This document shows positions 7,708 to 16,326 of a DNA stretch of 64,000 nucleotides, in pieces. This stretch comes from Sporomusaceae bacterium FL31 (GTDB taxonomy: Bacteria > Bacillota > Negativicutes > DSM-1736 > Dendrosporobacteraceae), in the NCBI GenBank assembly GCA_003990955.1, contig BIFV01000005.1, positions 1 to 64,000 of the forward strand. The letters run 5' to 3'. Each line of letters begins with the position of its first letter. Positions within the stretch are counted from its first letter, which is position 1. A program made the position numbers and the translations under genes. The notes beneath the pieces were generated by a model that saw nothing but the letters and a program-made list of their open reading frames with translations, was not told where the DNA came from and did no database searches.

Positions 7708-9096
7708 CTACATCACTAATTCAAAATCTTCGTCCAATGCATCACGATCTTGACGGTCAAGCAGTGCATTGCTGATCATTTCCAATAAGCGCATTGCACC
7801 ACGGTAGCCAACAATCGGCATATAGGAGTGAACGCTTCTGTCAAGGATTGGGAAGCCAACCCGTACCAGTGGAATATCCTCAGCCCGGGCAATATATTTA
7901 CCATAAGTGTTTCCAATGATTAAATCTACCGGCTCATTTTTAATCCACTGATGGAAGGTGAATAGATCACCACCAGCTTTTACATTGCCTGCTACCCCAG
8001 CTTGCTGCAGCATTTCCTGGATATCTTCTTCAAAGCTGCCGACCGATGAACCAATTGCACCGCCTGGTGTACCAGTCAATACATGCACCGGCTTCATTCC
8101 TAAGCTCAGCACAAATTCAGTAACGCCGGTTACAATATCAGAATCACCAAAAATTGCAACTTTCTTGCCATGGAAATGGAAATGAGTGTCTGTCATGATG
8201 TCAACCAACTGACCACGTTCCAATTCCAGCTCAGCAGCAATTTCTTTACTGAAAGCTCGTCTTGCCACCATCAGGAAAGCATCTGTTGCTTTAATACCAA
8301 TCGGTGTTTTAAGCGTAGCAACTGGAACTTGACATTTTTTCGCCAGTAGTTCCGCAGCATCACTGGATGCGAAACGGCCCAAAGCGACAGATAACTTAGA
8401 ATTTCCAGTGTCTTTTAATTGAGCTACGGTGGTTCCGCCCTCAGGATACATTTGGAATTCACCAGTCATTGGTGAGTCAACAACACCTGACGTATCAGGG
8501 AACATAATATATTTTGCACCCATTAGGTTAAGCATCCGTTTAATTTCCCGCATATCAGCAGGGTTCACAAATCCTGGAATAACATTGATCTGCTCTTTTT
8601 TAATCGGTTCGGTAGCTTCAGCAAAATAACTTACCATACCTTTTACCATATTGGAAAATCCAGTGACATGTGATCCTTGATAGCTAGGAGTATTGGCATG
8701 AATAACGACTTTTCCTTCTGGAACTTCAGCTGAGCGAATGATACTAGGAATATCATCGCCAATGGTTTCGGTAAGGCAAGTAGTATGAACAGCCATTACA
8801 TCCGGATTGTAGATAGAAAATACATTTTTAATTGCGGTCTTAAGATTAGCGCCGCCACCAAATACTGAAGATCCTTCAGTAAAACTACTGGTGGAAGCCA
8901 TAACCGGGTCCCGGAAATGCCGGGTTAAGTGCATACGGTGAAAGGAGCAGCAGCCTTGTGAGCCATGGCTGTGTGGTAAACATTTATGAATACCTAATGC
9001 TGCATACATCGCGCCGATCGGCTGACAAGTCTTGGCAGGATTGATCATACCGCCGCCAGTGCGCTCTTTTATCTCTTTAGGTGTGCAATCTAACAT
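7708..9096 (-). CDS. nifK: Nitrogenase MoFe protein beta chain
   Basis: This is the beta subunit of dinitrogenase, which provides half of the P-cluster ligands. The P-cluster cysteines are visible at C24 (KTCQPIGAMYA), C49 (HGSQGC) and C107 (VHTTCLTETIGDD). At 462 residues it has the short N-terminus of C. pasteurianum-type (clostridial) NifK, not the ~520-residue Azotobacter type. Its start codon directly abuts the nifD stop codon (9097), so the two are probably coupled to keep 1:1 stoichiometry. Confidence 0.98.
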   Translation of the reverse strand: MLDCTPKEIKERTGGGMINPAKTCQPIGAMYAALGIHKCLPHSHGSQGCCSFHRMHLTRHFRDPVMASTSSFTEGSSVFGGGANLKTAIKNVFSIYNPDVMAVHTTCLTETIGDDIPSIIRSAEVPEGKVVIHANTPSYQGSHVTGFSNMVKGMVSYFAEATEPIKKEQINVIPGFVNPADMREIKRMLNLMGAKYIMFPDTSGVVDSPMTGEFQMYPEGGTTVAQLKDTGNSKLSVALGRFASSDAAELLAKKCQVPVATLKTPIGIKATDAFLMVARRAFSKEIAAELELERGQLVDIMTDTHFHFHGKKVAIFGDSDIVTGVTEFVLSLGMKPVHVLTGTPGGAIGSSVGSFEEDIQEMLQQAGVAGNVKAGGDLFTFHQWIKNEPVDLIIGNTYGKYIARAEDIPLVRVGFPILDRSVHSYMPIVGYRGAMRLLEMISNALLDRQDRDALDEDFELVM

Positions 9097-10713
9097 TTAG
9101 GCCACTCCTTCCTCTTCTGTTACTGTGCCAACCAACAATGGCTCATCTTTCCATGGTGGAGTGATGAAATTCCAAGTTGGTGAAGAAAAGCTCATGGTAA
9201 TATCTTCAGCAAATTTTACAGCGCCATTGAAACCAGCATATGGACCGCTATAATCATAGGAATGCAATTGTTTGGATGGGAGACCCATTTTTTGAATGAC
9301 ATATTTATCTTTGATCCCAGAAGCCAGAATGTCTGGTTTTAGGATTTTGATAAATTCTTCTGTTTCAAAATGATTCAAGTCATCAACAATCACGGTACCG
9401 TCTTTCATTTCAACATTCATACCACGATATTGACCTAATGGAATCTTCTTCTTTAATTCTTCATAGCGTTCAGGAGACAATTTAATCTTAAAGCGCTCTG
9501 GATCTTTTTCAACATGCAGGTCAGGAATATTTTTGGTATCCGCATCAAGCTTAATATCTGGTATGACTTGACGACCTTCGTAGTCATCGCGATGAGCAAA
9601 CTCATAGCCGGCCAATACAGTATCAATCCCCAACTCTTTAAATAAGCCTTGGAAATGATGACCACGGGAACCGCCCACGAAACAGAATGCAGTTTTGCCT
9701 TCACAAAGCTTTTTATATTGATCCAGTTTAGATTCAATACGCGCTAATTCTTTGGCAATCACTTCTTCGGTTCTTTGTGTAAGCGCCGCATCGCCAAAGT
9801 ATTCAGCAATATTGCGAAGCGTATCAATTGTAGACTGAACACCAACAAAATTCACCTTGATCCAAGGTGTACCATATTTGATTTCCAGCATTTCAGCAAT
9901 GTAGTTGATCGAACGGTGACATTGAACTAAGTTTAGTTCTGCAATATGGGCGTTCCGTAAATCTTCATATTTGCCATCACCAGTCATCACGGTAACGATA
10001 TGATAGCCAATTTCTTTTAAGATGCGCTCAACTTCCCAACCGTCTCCGCCGATGTTATATTCACCAAGCAAATTGATGGCAAATTTAGCGGGCGCTTCTT
10101 CCAACTCACCTTTACCAATGACATGCTCCATCAGACCATTATTGGCAATATGGTGACCAGCCGATTGGCTGACCCCTTTATAACCTTCACAATTGAAGGA
10201 CAATACTTGAATGCCATATTTTTCTTCCGCTTTCTTAGCTACTGCACCCAAGTCATCACCAATCAGACCAACAGGGCAGGTTGCCGAAATTGAGATCGCA
10301 TTTGGCTTAAAGATTGCCATAACATCATCAATAACCTTAGTCAGTTTCTTCTCGCCGCCAAACACGATGTCACTTTCCTGCATATCAGTAGTAAAGCAAT
10401 AGTTGATAAAATTCTTGGATGGATCTTCGCTTTTGGCTTTATTACGGCGAGTGCCCCAGGTATAGTAAGCGCAGCCTACCGGGCCGTGGGTAATATGAAC
10501 CATATCTTTTAACGGTCCAACAACAACCCCCTTACAACCTGCATAAGCGCAGCCACGATTGGTGATGATACCAGGAATAGTCCGGGTATTGGCTTCTATA
10601 ATTTGAGGATCTGCAGACTCATTTCTAACAAGTACATGCTTTTTTCGATTTTTTTGCACTTTGGAAGGATACTGAGCCAGTATTTCCTCCAACTGTTTTT
10701 CTGTCATTGCCAT
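9097..10713 (-). CDS. nifD: Nitrogenase MoFe protein alpha chain
   Basis: This is the alpha subunit of dinitrogenase, which holds FeMo-co. P-cluster cysteines are C55 (RGCAYAGC), C81 (GPVGCAYYTWG) and C146 (SATCPVGLIGDD). FeMo-co ligands are C265 (LVQCHRSINY) and H484 (LHSYDYSG). At 538 residues it carries an insertion of ~50 residues around positions 385-440, the hallmark of the C. pasteurianum-type alpha subunit. The start is supported by AAAGGAGGTC. The residues indicate a molybdenum enzyme, not a VnfD or AnfD. Confidence 0.98.
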   Translation of the reverse strand: MAMTEKQLEEILAQYPSKVQKNRKKHVLVRNESADPQIIEANTRTIPGIITNRGCAYAGCKGVVVGPLKDMVHITHGPVGCAYYTWGTRRNKAKSEDPSKNFINYCFTTDMQESDIVFGGEKKLTKVIDDVMAIFKPNAISISATCPVGLIGDDLGAVAKKAEEKYGIQVLSFNCEGYKGVSQSAGHHIANNGLMEHVIGKGELEEAPAKFAINLLGEYNIGGDGWEVERILKEIGYHIVTVMTGDGKYEDLRNAHIAELNLVQCHRSINYIAEMLEIKYGTPWIKVNFVGVQSTIDTLRNIAEYFGDAALTQRTEEVIAKELARIESKLDQYKKLCEGKTAFCFVGGSRGHHFQGLFKELGIDTVLAGYEFAHRDDYEGRQVIPDIKLDADTKNIPDLHVEKDPERFKIKLSPERYEELKKKIPLGQYRGMNVEMKDGTVIVDDLNHFETEEFIKILKPDILASGIKDKYVIQKMGLPSKQLHSYDYSGPYAGFNGAVKFAEDITMSFSSPTWNFITPPWKDEPLLVGTVTEEEGVA

Positions 10714-10749
10714 ATGCTTTTGACCTCCTTTTCTGTTAGACGCTTAATT

Positions 10750-11157
10750 TTAAACAGCAGCTTCTCCAGATTCACCAGTACGAACACGAACGGCATCCAA
10801 CACTGGCAACACAAATATTTTGCCGTCACCGACATTATTGTCAGTACGATTAGCCGCAATGATTGCCTGAACAATTTCTTCTACATCTTCATCATGAGCT
10901 AATACGTTAAATAAGCGGCGGGGAAAAAGTCGCTCACCGGTCAGGAATCCTTCAATTAATACAGCTGTATCTTGTTCGTCATCGCCAGCCAATTGTAACA
11001 ATCTATTTTTGCGGTCTTGAATGACTGAGTCATCACTAACCAATTGTCCGCGCCCCATTACTTTAAATGCTGTGAAACCCGCAGCACCAGCCTTCACGAG
11101 GGCTTTCTTGGTATCATTGGTCTTATTCATGCGAACCACTGCAATAATTTCTTTCAT
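10750..11157 (-). CDS. nifI2: NifI2, PII-family regulator of nitrogenase
   Basis: This PII (GlnB-like) protein is of the NifI2 subfamily: 135 residues with the longer T-loop region (VSDDSVIQDRKNRLL...) and the C-terminal GDGKIFVLPVLDAVRVRTGE signature. In methanogens NifI1 and NifI2 form a complex that binds the MoFe protein and blocks activity when ammonium rises (low 2-oxoglutarate). Its place between nifI1 and nifD is the canonical arrangement for this post-translational switch-off. No GlnK-type uridylylation Tyr context is evident. Confidence 0.93.
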   Translation of the reverse strand: MKEIIAVVRMNKTNDTKKALVKAGAAGFTAFKVMGRGQLVSDDSVIQDRKNRLLQLAGDDEQDTAVLIEGFLTGERLFPRRLFNVLAHDEDVEEIVQAIIAANRTDNNVGDGKIFVLPVLDAVRVRTGESGEAAV

Positions 11158-11169
11158 TGCCAGCCCTCC

Positions 11170-11496
11170 TTATAGACCTGTGGCGCCGGTAGAGATTGTA
11201 TATGCTTCGTCAATTGCACTGATAAAGATTTTTCCGTCGCCATAAGCCCCCTTTTCGGAAGTTTTGGCAGCCCGAAGGATTACGCTGACAATATCTTCTT
11301 TATATTCATCACGGGTTGCTATCATTAATAATGCTTTAGGAATTTCGTCATAGACAATACCGCCAATTTTAATCCCTTTTTGTTTACCGCGGCCCACAAC
11401 ATCGACTACAGTTGCGGCATTAAAACCAGCTTTGGACAATTCGGCTAACACTTCATCCTTTTTTTCCGGCCTGATGATCGCTCTCACTAACAACAT
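11170..11496 (-). CDS. nifI1: NifI1, PII-family regulator of nitrogenase
   Basis: This PII-like protein of ~108 residues is of the NifI1 type: N-terminal MLLVRAIIRPEKKDEVL, a T-loop VGRGKQKGIKIGG, and C-terminal GDGKIFISAIDEAYTISTG. It works with NifI2 in ammonium/2-oxoglutarate-responsive inhibition of nitrogenase. The start ATG 11496 is preferred because GGAG lies 10 nt upstream; the in-frame GTG at 11505 overlaps it. It lies between nifH and nifI2, with gaps of 30 and 12 bp. Confidence 0.94.
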   Translation of the reverse strand: MLLVRAIIRPEKKDEVLAELSKAGFNAATVVDVVGRGKQKGIKIGGIVYDEIPKALLMIATRDEYKEDIVSVILRAAKTSEKGAYGDGKIFISAIDEAYTISTGATGL

Positions 11497-11526
11497 AGCA
11501 TCCACTCTCCGTTAAATTTATTTAGC

Positions 11527-12496
<970 letters not shown>

Positions 12497-12686
12497 TTCT
12501 ATTTTTTTGCAAGAACTTTTTCATTTCCTATAAAGATCACCACCTTTTACAATTCTCCGGCAGCCAACCGCCACGTATACCCTGAAACTCTGGTATAAGT
12601 GGCGCTAAGCTCCGGGTTCACCACCAATTTGTCTCACCCAGCAGCTACAAACGACGCTTTGTCTTTCGACACTGGCATAAAACGCA

Positions 12687-12728
12687 CAAAGGAGCTATCG
12701 ACGTACAAGCCGTCGCATAGCTCCTTTG
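12687..12728. repeat. Long stem-loop in the nif leader
   Basis: CAAAGGAGCTAT (12687-12698) pairs with ATAGCTCCTTTG (12717-12728), and an inner CGACG/CGTCG stem adds five more pairs after a single bulged base. No U run follows on either strand. The minus-strand copy contains a Shine-Dalgarno-like AAAGGAG that would be sequestered. Confidence 0.85.
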
Positions 12729-12780
12729 CTGTACGGCAGAAAAGGTTTCTGCCGGATCGATATTGAGTTTAGAACATAAA

Positions 12781-12807
12781 AAGCTTATAGGCAGTGCCTA
12801 TAAGCTT
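12781..12807 (-). terminator. Leader-proximal hairpin with U run: possible nif attenuator
   Basis: This is a perfect 13 bp inverted repeat (AAGCTTATAGGCA arm) with a single-base loop. It is followed on the minus strand by TTTTTAT. It lies ~30 nt downstream of the predicted nif start site, where it could act as a terminator or attenuator or as an operator. The U run is short, so efficiency is uncertain. Confidence 0.55.
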
Positions 12808-12841
12808 CATCGCTTAAGGTTCAATCTCTTAAGTTGACCTC

Positions 12842-12870
12842 AGTATAGCACAACAAATTATAGGGTGCAA
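12842..12870 (-). promoter_or_regulatory. Sigma-A promoter of the nif operon
   Basis: On the minus strand TTGCAC (12870-12865), a 17 nt spacer, and TATACT (12847-12842) are preceded by TGC, an extended -10 element. No GG-N10-GC (-24/-12) element was found in the region. The predicted start is near 12834. Confidence 0.75.
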
Positions 12871-13024
12871 TAGGCTGAATTAAATTCGCAATATTAAAAT
12901 CAATCTGACAATGGCGCAATTTCGACAATAGCTGCCATGCTGATTTATGATCTTTTCTATTTACTATTTTACTTAAACTTATTACACTATGATTTAACGA
13001 TATGATGAGAAACAGGTGATTATT

Positions 13025-13756
13025 GTGGAATCCCACTGCAGCGTTTTATGTGAGCGCCGGACTTATTCCCAGGCTCCCTATAACCATGTTCACCCTTATG
13101 CGCAACTGCTTGTGCCTATAAGAGGCCATATTAACATTCACATCAACTCTCATGCTACCGCTACTGATGCACAAACCATATTATTTATACCCGCCAATTC
13201 TGAACATTCGTTTTTTTCTACCGTCCAAAATGAATTTTTTGTATTTGATATTCCCTCCCGCTTTTTGCAACCCTATTATAATCAATTGGCTTCTACTGAA
13301 ATCAGCAGCCTGATAGACCAGCGCTGGCAAGCCATTCGGACATTACTTTCCTGCGAAGTCCAGCAGACACCTGTTGGCAGTCAATCCATTCAGGATCTAT
13401 TGCGATATTCCATGCACCTGCTGACTACAGATCATGTCCCCATATCCATTCGCTATATTCATGAAAACTTTCATAATAAATTAACCGTACAACAACTTGC
13501 TGGATTGGAACATTACAATCCATCCCACTATCACCATTGGTTTCAGAAGTATACGGGAACTACGCCGCGGCTATATATTCAGCGTTTGCGAATTGATAAA
13601 GCCAAGGAGTTGTTAACGACTACCGACTATTCACTTCAATATATCTCTGATCAAGTCGGTTATGGCCATCAGTCAACATTAACCAAAGCTTTTGTAGAAT
13701 TGGAAAAACTAACACCGCTGCATTTTCGAATCAGCAGCCGCAAGTCATTACGATAG
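13025..13756 (+). CDS. AraC-family transcriptional regulator
   Basis: This is a ~243-residue regulator with an N-terminal cupin-like sensor (HVHPYAQLLVPIRGHINI..., histidine-rich) and a C-terminal AraC double helix-turn-helix. The latter has HENFHNKLTVQQLAG, the first recognition helix region NPSHYHHWFQKYTGTTPRLYIQRLRIDKAKELL, and YISDQVGYGHQSTLTKAF. GTG 13025 is chosen because AGGTGA precedes it by 5 nt. It is divergent from the nif operon across ~150 bp containing the nif promoter. It could control nif or the downstream EamA gene, but nothing in the sequence fixes the target. Confidence 0.9.
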   Translation: MESHCSVLCERRTYSQAPYNHVHPYAQLLVPIRGHINIHINSHATATDAQTILFIPANSEHSFFSTVQNEFFVFDIPSRFLQPYYNQLASTEISSLIDQRWQAIRTLLSCEVQQTPVGSQSIQDLLRYSMHLLTTDHVPISIRYIHENFHNKLTVQQLAGLEHYNPSHYHHWFQKYTGTTPRLYIQRLRIDKAKELLTTTDYSLQYISDQVGYGHQSTLTKAFVELEKLTPLHFRISSRKSLR

Positions 13757-13840
13757 GCCATTTCTGCGCCCCATAGACCAGAGAAGTGAGGTTATCCTAA
13801 AAACAGCCTGACCCTAAAACAAAAATCAGCCTCCTTTTTC

Positions 13841-13849
13841 TGCTACAAT
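13841..13849 (+). promoter_or_regulatory. Extended -10 promoter of the EamA gene
   Basis: TGCTACAAT is a good extended -10 element, but the -35 region is poor. It lies ~30 nt upstream of the ATG, and the gene's AAGGAGG follows at about 13861. Confidence 0.5.
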
Positions 13850-13880
13850 AAGAATATACACAAGGAGGTTTTGAAATTCT

Positions 13881-14768
13881 ATGAATAAAACAAATGCGGG
13901 ATTTATCTATTTAGCAGCTGCAGCCAGCATTTGGGGCGGACTTTATGTTGTTAGCAAATATGTCTTGGAGATTGTCCCCACCTTTACATTGCTGTTTTTG
14001 CGTTATCTGATTGCTTTTGCCGTTTTAGCGGCTGTATGCCATCATCAAAAGATTAGCCTGATTCCACGCCATCATAAGCTTACTTTATTCCAAATTGGTC
14101 TTTTGGGCTATTTTTGCTCGATTGCTTTCCAGTTCCTCGGCACAAAATATTCTTCTGCACATATGGGAGCGGTCATCACGACCCTATCACCTGTCTTTCA
14201 ATCAGGATTTGCCATCTGGCTGCTTCGGGAATCCATTACTCCCCGGCAAATTATTTCGATTGCCCTTTCGTTTGCTGGTGTACTGATCATTAATGGAGTA
14301 TCTGGATTTTCCGAAACAGGCGGTATCCAAATGGGAGCCGTATTTTTACTGTTAGCAGCCATGTTCTGGGGCTATTATTCTGTCTTATCCAAGAAAATTT
14401 CCAGCCATTATTCCGCGCTGCAGATTACAACAATCGGAATATTTATCGCTGCTGTTACCAGCTTTCCGGTAGCCCTGTCAGAAGTCAGCATTCTGGATTA
14501 CAGTCGCTTGCTAACCTGGCCAGTCATTTTCTGCATTCTTTATGTCGCAATCATTTCTACCGCCCTGGCTTTTCTGCTTTGGAACAAAGGGCTGGCTTTG
14601 GTTCCTTCTCATCAGGCGGGACTATTCTTTTTTTTCCAACCCCTAATTGGCAGCTTTCTAGGCTGGGCCATCTTAGGTGAACACCTTACCTCATCCTTTT
14701 ACTTAGGCAGTATACTGATATTAGTAGCCGTTTATATTGTCATGAGCGAAAAATCTGCCCAGAAATAA
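13881..14768 (+). CDS. EamA/DMT-family transporter (drug/metabolite exporter)
   Basis: This 295-residue integral membrane protein has ten predicted hydrophobic segments in two EamA repeats. The first begins FIYLAAAASIWGGLYVVSKYVL and the second GAVFLLLAAMFWGYYSVLSKK. The family exports amino acids and other metabolites, but the substrate cannot be told. AAGGAGG lies upstream of the ATG. It sits alone between araC and a strong bidirectional terminator; the preceding regulator may control it. Confidence 0.88.
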   Translation: MNKTNAGFIYLAAAASIWGGLYVVSKYVLEIVPTFTLLFLRYLIAFAVLAAVCHHQKISLIPRHHKLTLFQIGLLGYFCSIAFQFLGTKYSSAHMGAVITTLSPVFQSGFAIWLLRESITPRQIISIALSFAGVLIINGVSGFSETGGIQMGAVFLLLAAMFWGYYSVLSKKISSHYSALQITTIGIFIAAVTSFPVALSEVSILDYSRLLTWPVIFCILYVAIISTALAFLLWNKGLALVPSHQAGLFFFFQPLIGSFLGWAILGEHLTSSFYLGSILILVAVYIVMSEKSAQK

Positions 14769-14792
14769 CAACAGCATCGAATCATTGCTGTT

Positions 14793-14830
14793 AAAAGAGT
14801 CACTAAGACTAAAATCTTAGTGACTCTTTT
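14793..14830. terminator. Bidirectional terminator between the EamA gene and msrAB
   Basis: This is a perfect 16 bp stem (AAAAGAGTCACTAAGA and its complement) with a 6 nt loop and A/T tails on both sides. It serves two convergent genes. Confidence 0.92.
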
Positions 14831-14836
14831 TGCTTA

Positions 14837-15823
14837 TCACTCTGCCCTTGGCTTGGTGACTAAAGGTGAATAAAACAATGATACATATTCGGCATATCCA
14901 GCCTCAACAAGTTCATCTTTCGGAATAAACCGTAATGACGCTGAGTTGATGCAGTAGCGCAGTCCGCCCGGTGCTGGACCATCATTGAAGACATGTCCCA
15001 AATGAGAATCGGCTGCCAGGCTTCTAACCTCGGTACGAATCATCCCATGCGTAGAATCCATTTCTTCTTTAATTTGCTCTTTCTTGAGAGGTTTAGTAAA
15101 ACTAGGCCAGCCGCAGCCTGAGTCGAACTTATCCAACGAACTAAACAGCGGTTCGCCGGATACAACATCTACGTAAATCCCTTCCTGCTTATGATCCCAG
15201 AATTCATTACGAAAGGGCGGTTCTGTTGCACTATTTTGAGTCACTTCATATTGCAGCGGTGTCAACTTTTCTTTTAGCTGCTTGCGCTTGTTTTCATCAC
15301 CCCAGTGCTTTTTAATAAAGCAAGCGCGCCCTGATCCTTCTTTATACATGGTATAGTGTGCTTCATTCTTGCGATGATAGCCCTGATGATAATCTTCAGC
15401 TAAATTGAACTCTCCAACTGGAAGAATTGCGGTAACAATAGGCTGAGTAAACTTCCCACTAGCTGCCAAGGCTTGTTTCGAAGCCTCTGCCAGTTTATGC
15501 TGTTCCTCATCATGATAAAAGATTACCGTTTGATAGGATTGTCCCCGATCAGCAAACTGTCCTCCGGCATCAGTCGGATCAATTTGCTGCCAAAATATTT
15601 CCAATAGTTTCTGATAGCTCACTACCTGGGAATCAAACGTAATTTGCACGGCCTCATAGTGTCCGGTATTGCCATAGCATACTTCTTGGTAAGTAGGATT
15701 CTTAGTATGACCGCCGGTATAACCTGCGACCACTTTTTCAACACCAGCTAAAGCTTCAAACGGACCGACCATGCACCAAAAACAGCCGCCAGCAAAAGTA
15801 GCAAGATCAACATGTTTGGACAA
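14837..15823 (-). CDS. msrAB: Bifunctional peptide methionine sulfoxide reductase MsrA/MsrB
   Basis: This fusion repairs both epimers of methionine sulfoxide. The N-terminal MsrA domain has the catalytic GGCFWC motif near residue 15, with [16 protein letters not shown]. The C-terminal MsrB domain starts near residue 195 and has [10 protein letters not shown] and [11 protein letters not shown] with the catalytic Cys. The usual MsrB zinc CXXC pairs are not evident. TTG 15823 is the best start because AAGGAG lies 9 nt upstream; the in-frame TTG at 15832 overlaps it. The protein has ~328 residues with no signal peptide, so it acts in the cytoplasm. It diverges from the SAM-riboswitch transcript. 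Confidence 0.95.
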   Translation of the reverse strand: MSKHVDLATFAGGCFWCMVGPFEALAGVEKVVAGYTGGHTKNPTYQEVCYGNTGHYEAVQITFDSQVVSYQKLLEIFWQQIDPTDAGGQFADRGQSYQTVIFYHDEEQHKLAEASKQALAASGKFTQPIVTAILPVGEFNLAEDYHQGYHRKNEAHYTMYKEGSGRACFIKKHWGDENKRKQLKEKLTPLQYEVTQNSATEPPFRNEFWDHKQEGIYVDVVSGEPLFSSLDKFDSGCGWPSFTKPLKKEQIKEEMDSTHGMIRTEVRSLAADSHLGHVFNDGPAPGGLRYCINSASLRFIPKDELVEAGYAEYVSLFYSPLVTKPRAE

Positions 15824-15915
15824 AAGAATCAACTCCTTACGTAATTATATCAAAAACTTCCCCATAACAGGCTGAGTTATACCGGAAATAAATTCTAAAA
15901 TATCGATGGAATGAC

Positions 15916-15944
15916 TTGACATTGCATTTAGATTATATTATATT
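15916..15944 (+). promoter_or_regulatory. Promoter of the SAM-riboswitch transcript
   Basis: TTGACA (15916-15921), a 17 nt spacer and TATATT (15939-15944) form a near-consensus sigma-A promoter. The predicted start is near 15951, about 20 nt before the riboswitch P1 stem. Confidence 0.8.
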
Positions 15945-15972
15945 TGTAATGCTAAATAAAATTTAATATCAA

Positions 15973-16076
15973 CTCTTATCCAGAGAGGTCGAGGGACTGG
16001 CCCGATGACACCCAGCAACCGGCATTTTTTATGCAGTGGTGCTAATTCCACCAGGTAAAATCCTGGAAGATGAGAG
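15973..16076 (+). promoter_or_regulatory. SAM-I (S-box) riboswitch
   Basis: All S-box signatures are present in order: CTTATCCAGAGAGGT, GAGGGACTGGCCC, GATGACACCCAGCAACC, GTGGTGCTAATTCCACCAG and the closing GATGAGAG that pairs with CTCTTATC to form P1. It is followed 20 nt later by an intrinsic terminator, so it should switch transcription off when SAM is high. The only gene downstream on this strand before the convergent permease is the 54-residue ORF at 16157. Confidence 0.96.
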
Positions 16077-16095
16077 ACGTCGTTTACGTACGTTC

Positions 16096-16130
16096 AAGCT
16101 CCTTCTTCTGGAAGGAGCTTATTTTATTTT
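16096..16130 (+). terminator. Riboswitch-controlled intrinsic terminator
   Basis: A 10 bp stem AAGCTCCTTC/GAAGGAGCTT with a 5 nt loop is followed by ATTTTATTTTAT. It is placed as the expression platform of the SAM riboswitch. Confidence 0.88.
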
Positions 16131-16156
16131 ATCAATGAATTAAAGGAGGATGAACA

Positions 16157-16321
16157 ATGAGTTCTGACATCAATAACGGTGCATTTACGAATGAAGCTGC
16201 CGGCGAAAATTTCACACAAAGTACTCATAGCAATGCCAAAGGCAAAACCAATAGAATCATTATCGTCATTGAAGATGGCCGGGTCGTAAAATATATTCAA
16301 AAAACGATTAAGAAAAACTAA
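16157..16321 (+). CDS. Small protein under SAM-riboswitch control (54 aa, YezD/DUF2292-like)
   Basis: A 54-residue ORF starts MSSDINNGAFTNEAAG and ends KYIQKTIKKN. AAAGGAGG lies 7 nt before the ATG. The N-terminal half is polar, probably disordered, and lacks cysteine or histidine clusters. The C-terminal half (NRIIIVIEDGRVVKYI) reads as a beta-hairpin like the small DUF2292/YezD proteins often found near sulfur assimilation genes. That family call is tentative. It is the sole gene of the S-box transcript and ends 6 bp from the convergent permease. Regulation by SAM implies a role in methionine or sulfur metabolism, but the function is unknown. Confidence 0.8.
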   Translation: MSSDINNGAFTNEAAGENFTQSTHSNAKGKTNRIIIVIEDGRVVKYIQKTIKKN

Positions 16322-16326
16322 CACCC

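Noticed and set aside
12540..12680. Possible known riboswitch (Moco, c-di-GMP, cobalamin) in the nif leader
   Set aside because: I compared it from memory with the conserved cores of these classes. The diagnostic segments are missing, so it is reported only as an unclassified structured leader.
12821..13036. 71-codon ORF on the minus strand across the nif promoter region
   Set aside because: It overlaps the predicted promoter and the divergent AraC gene start, has no ribosome-binding site and no recognisable composition.
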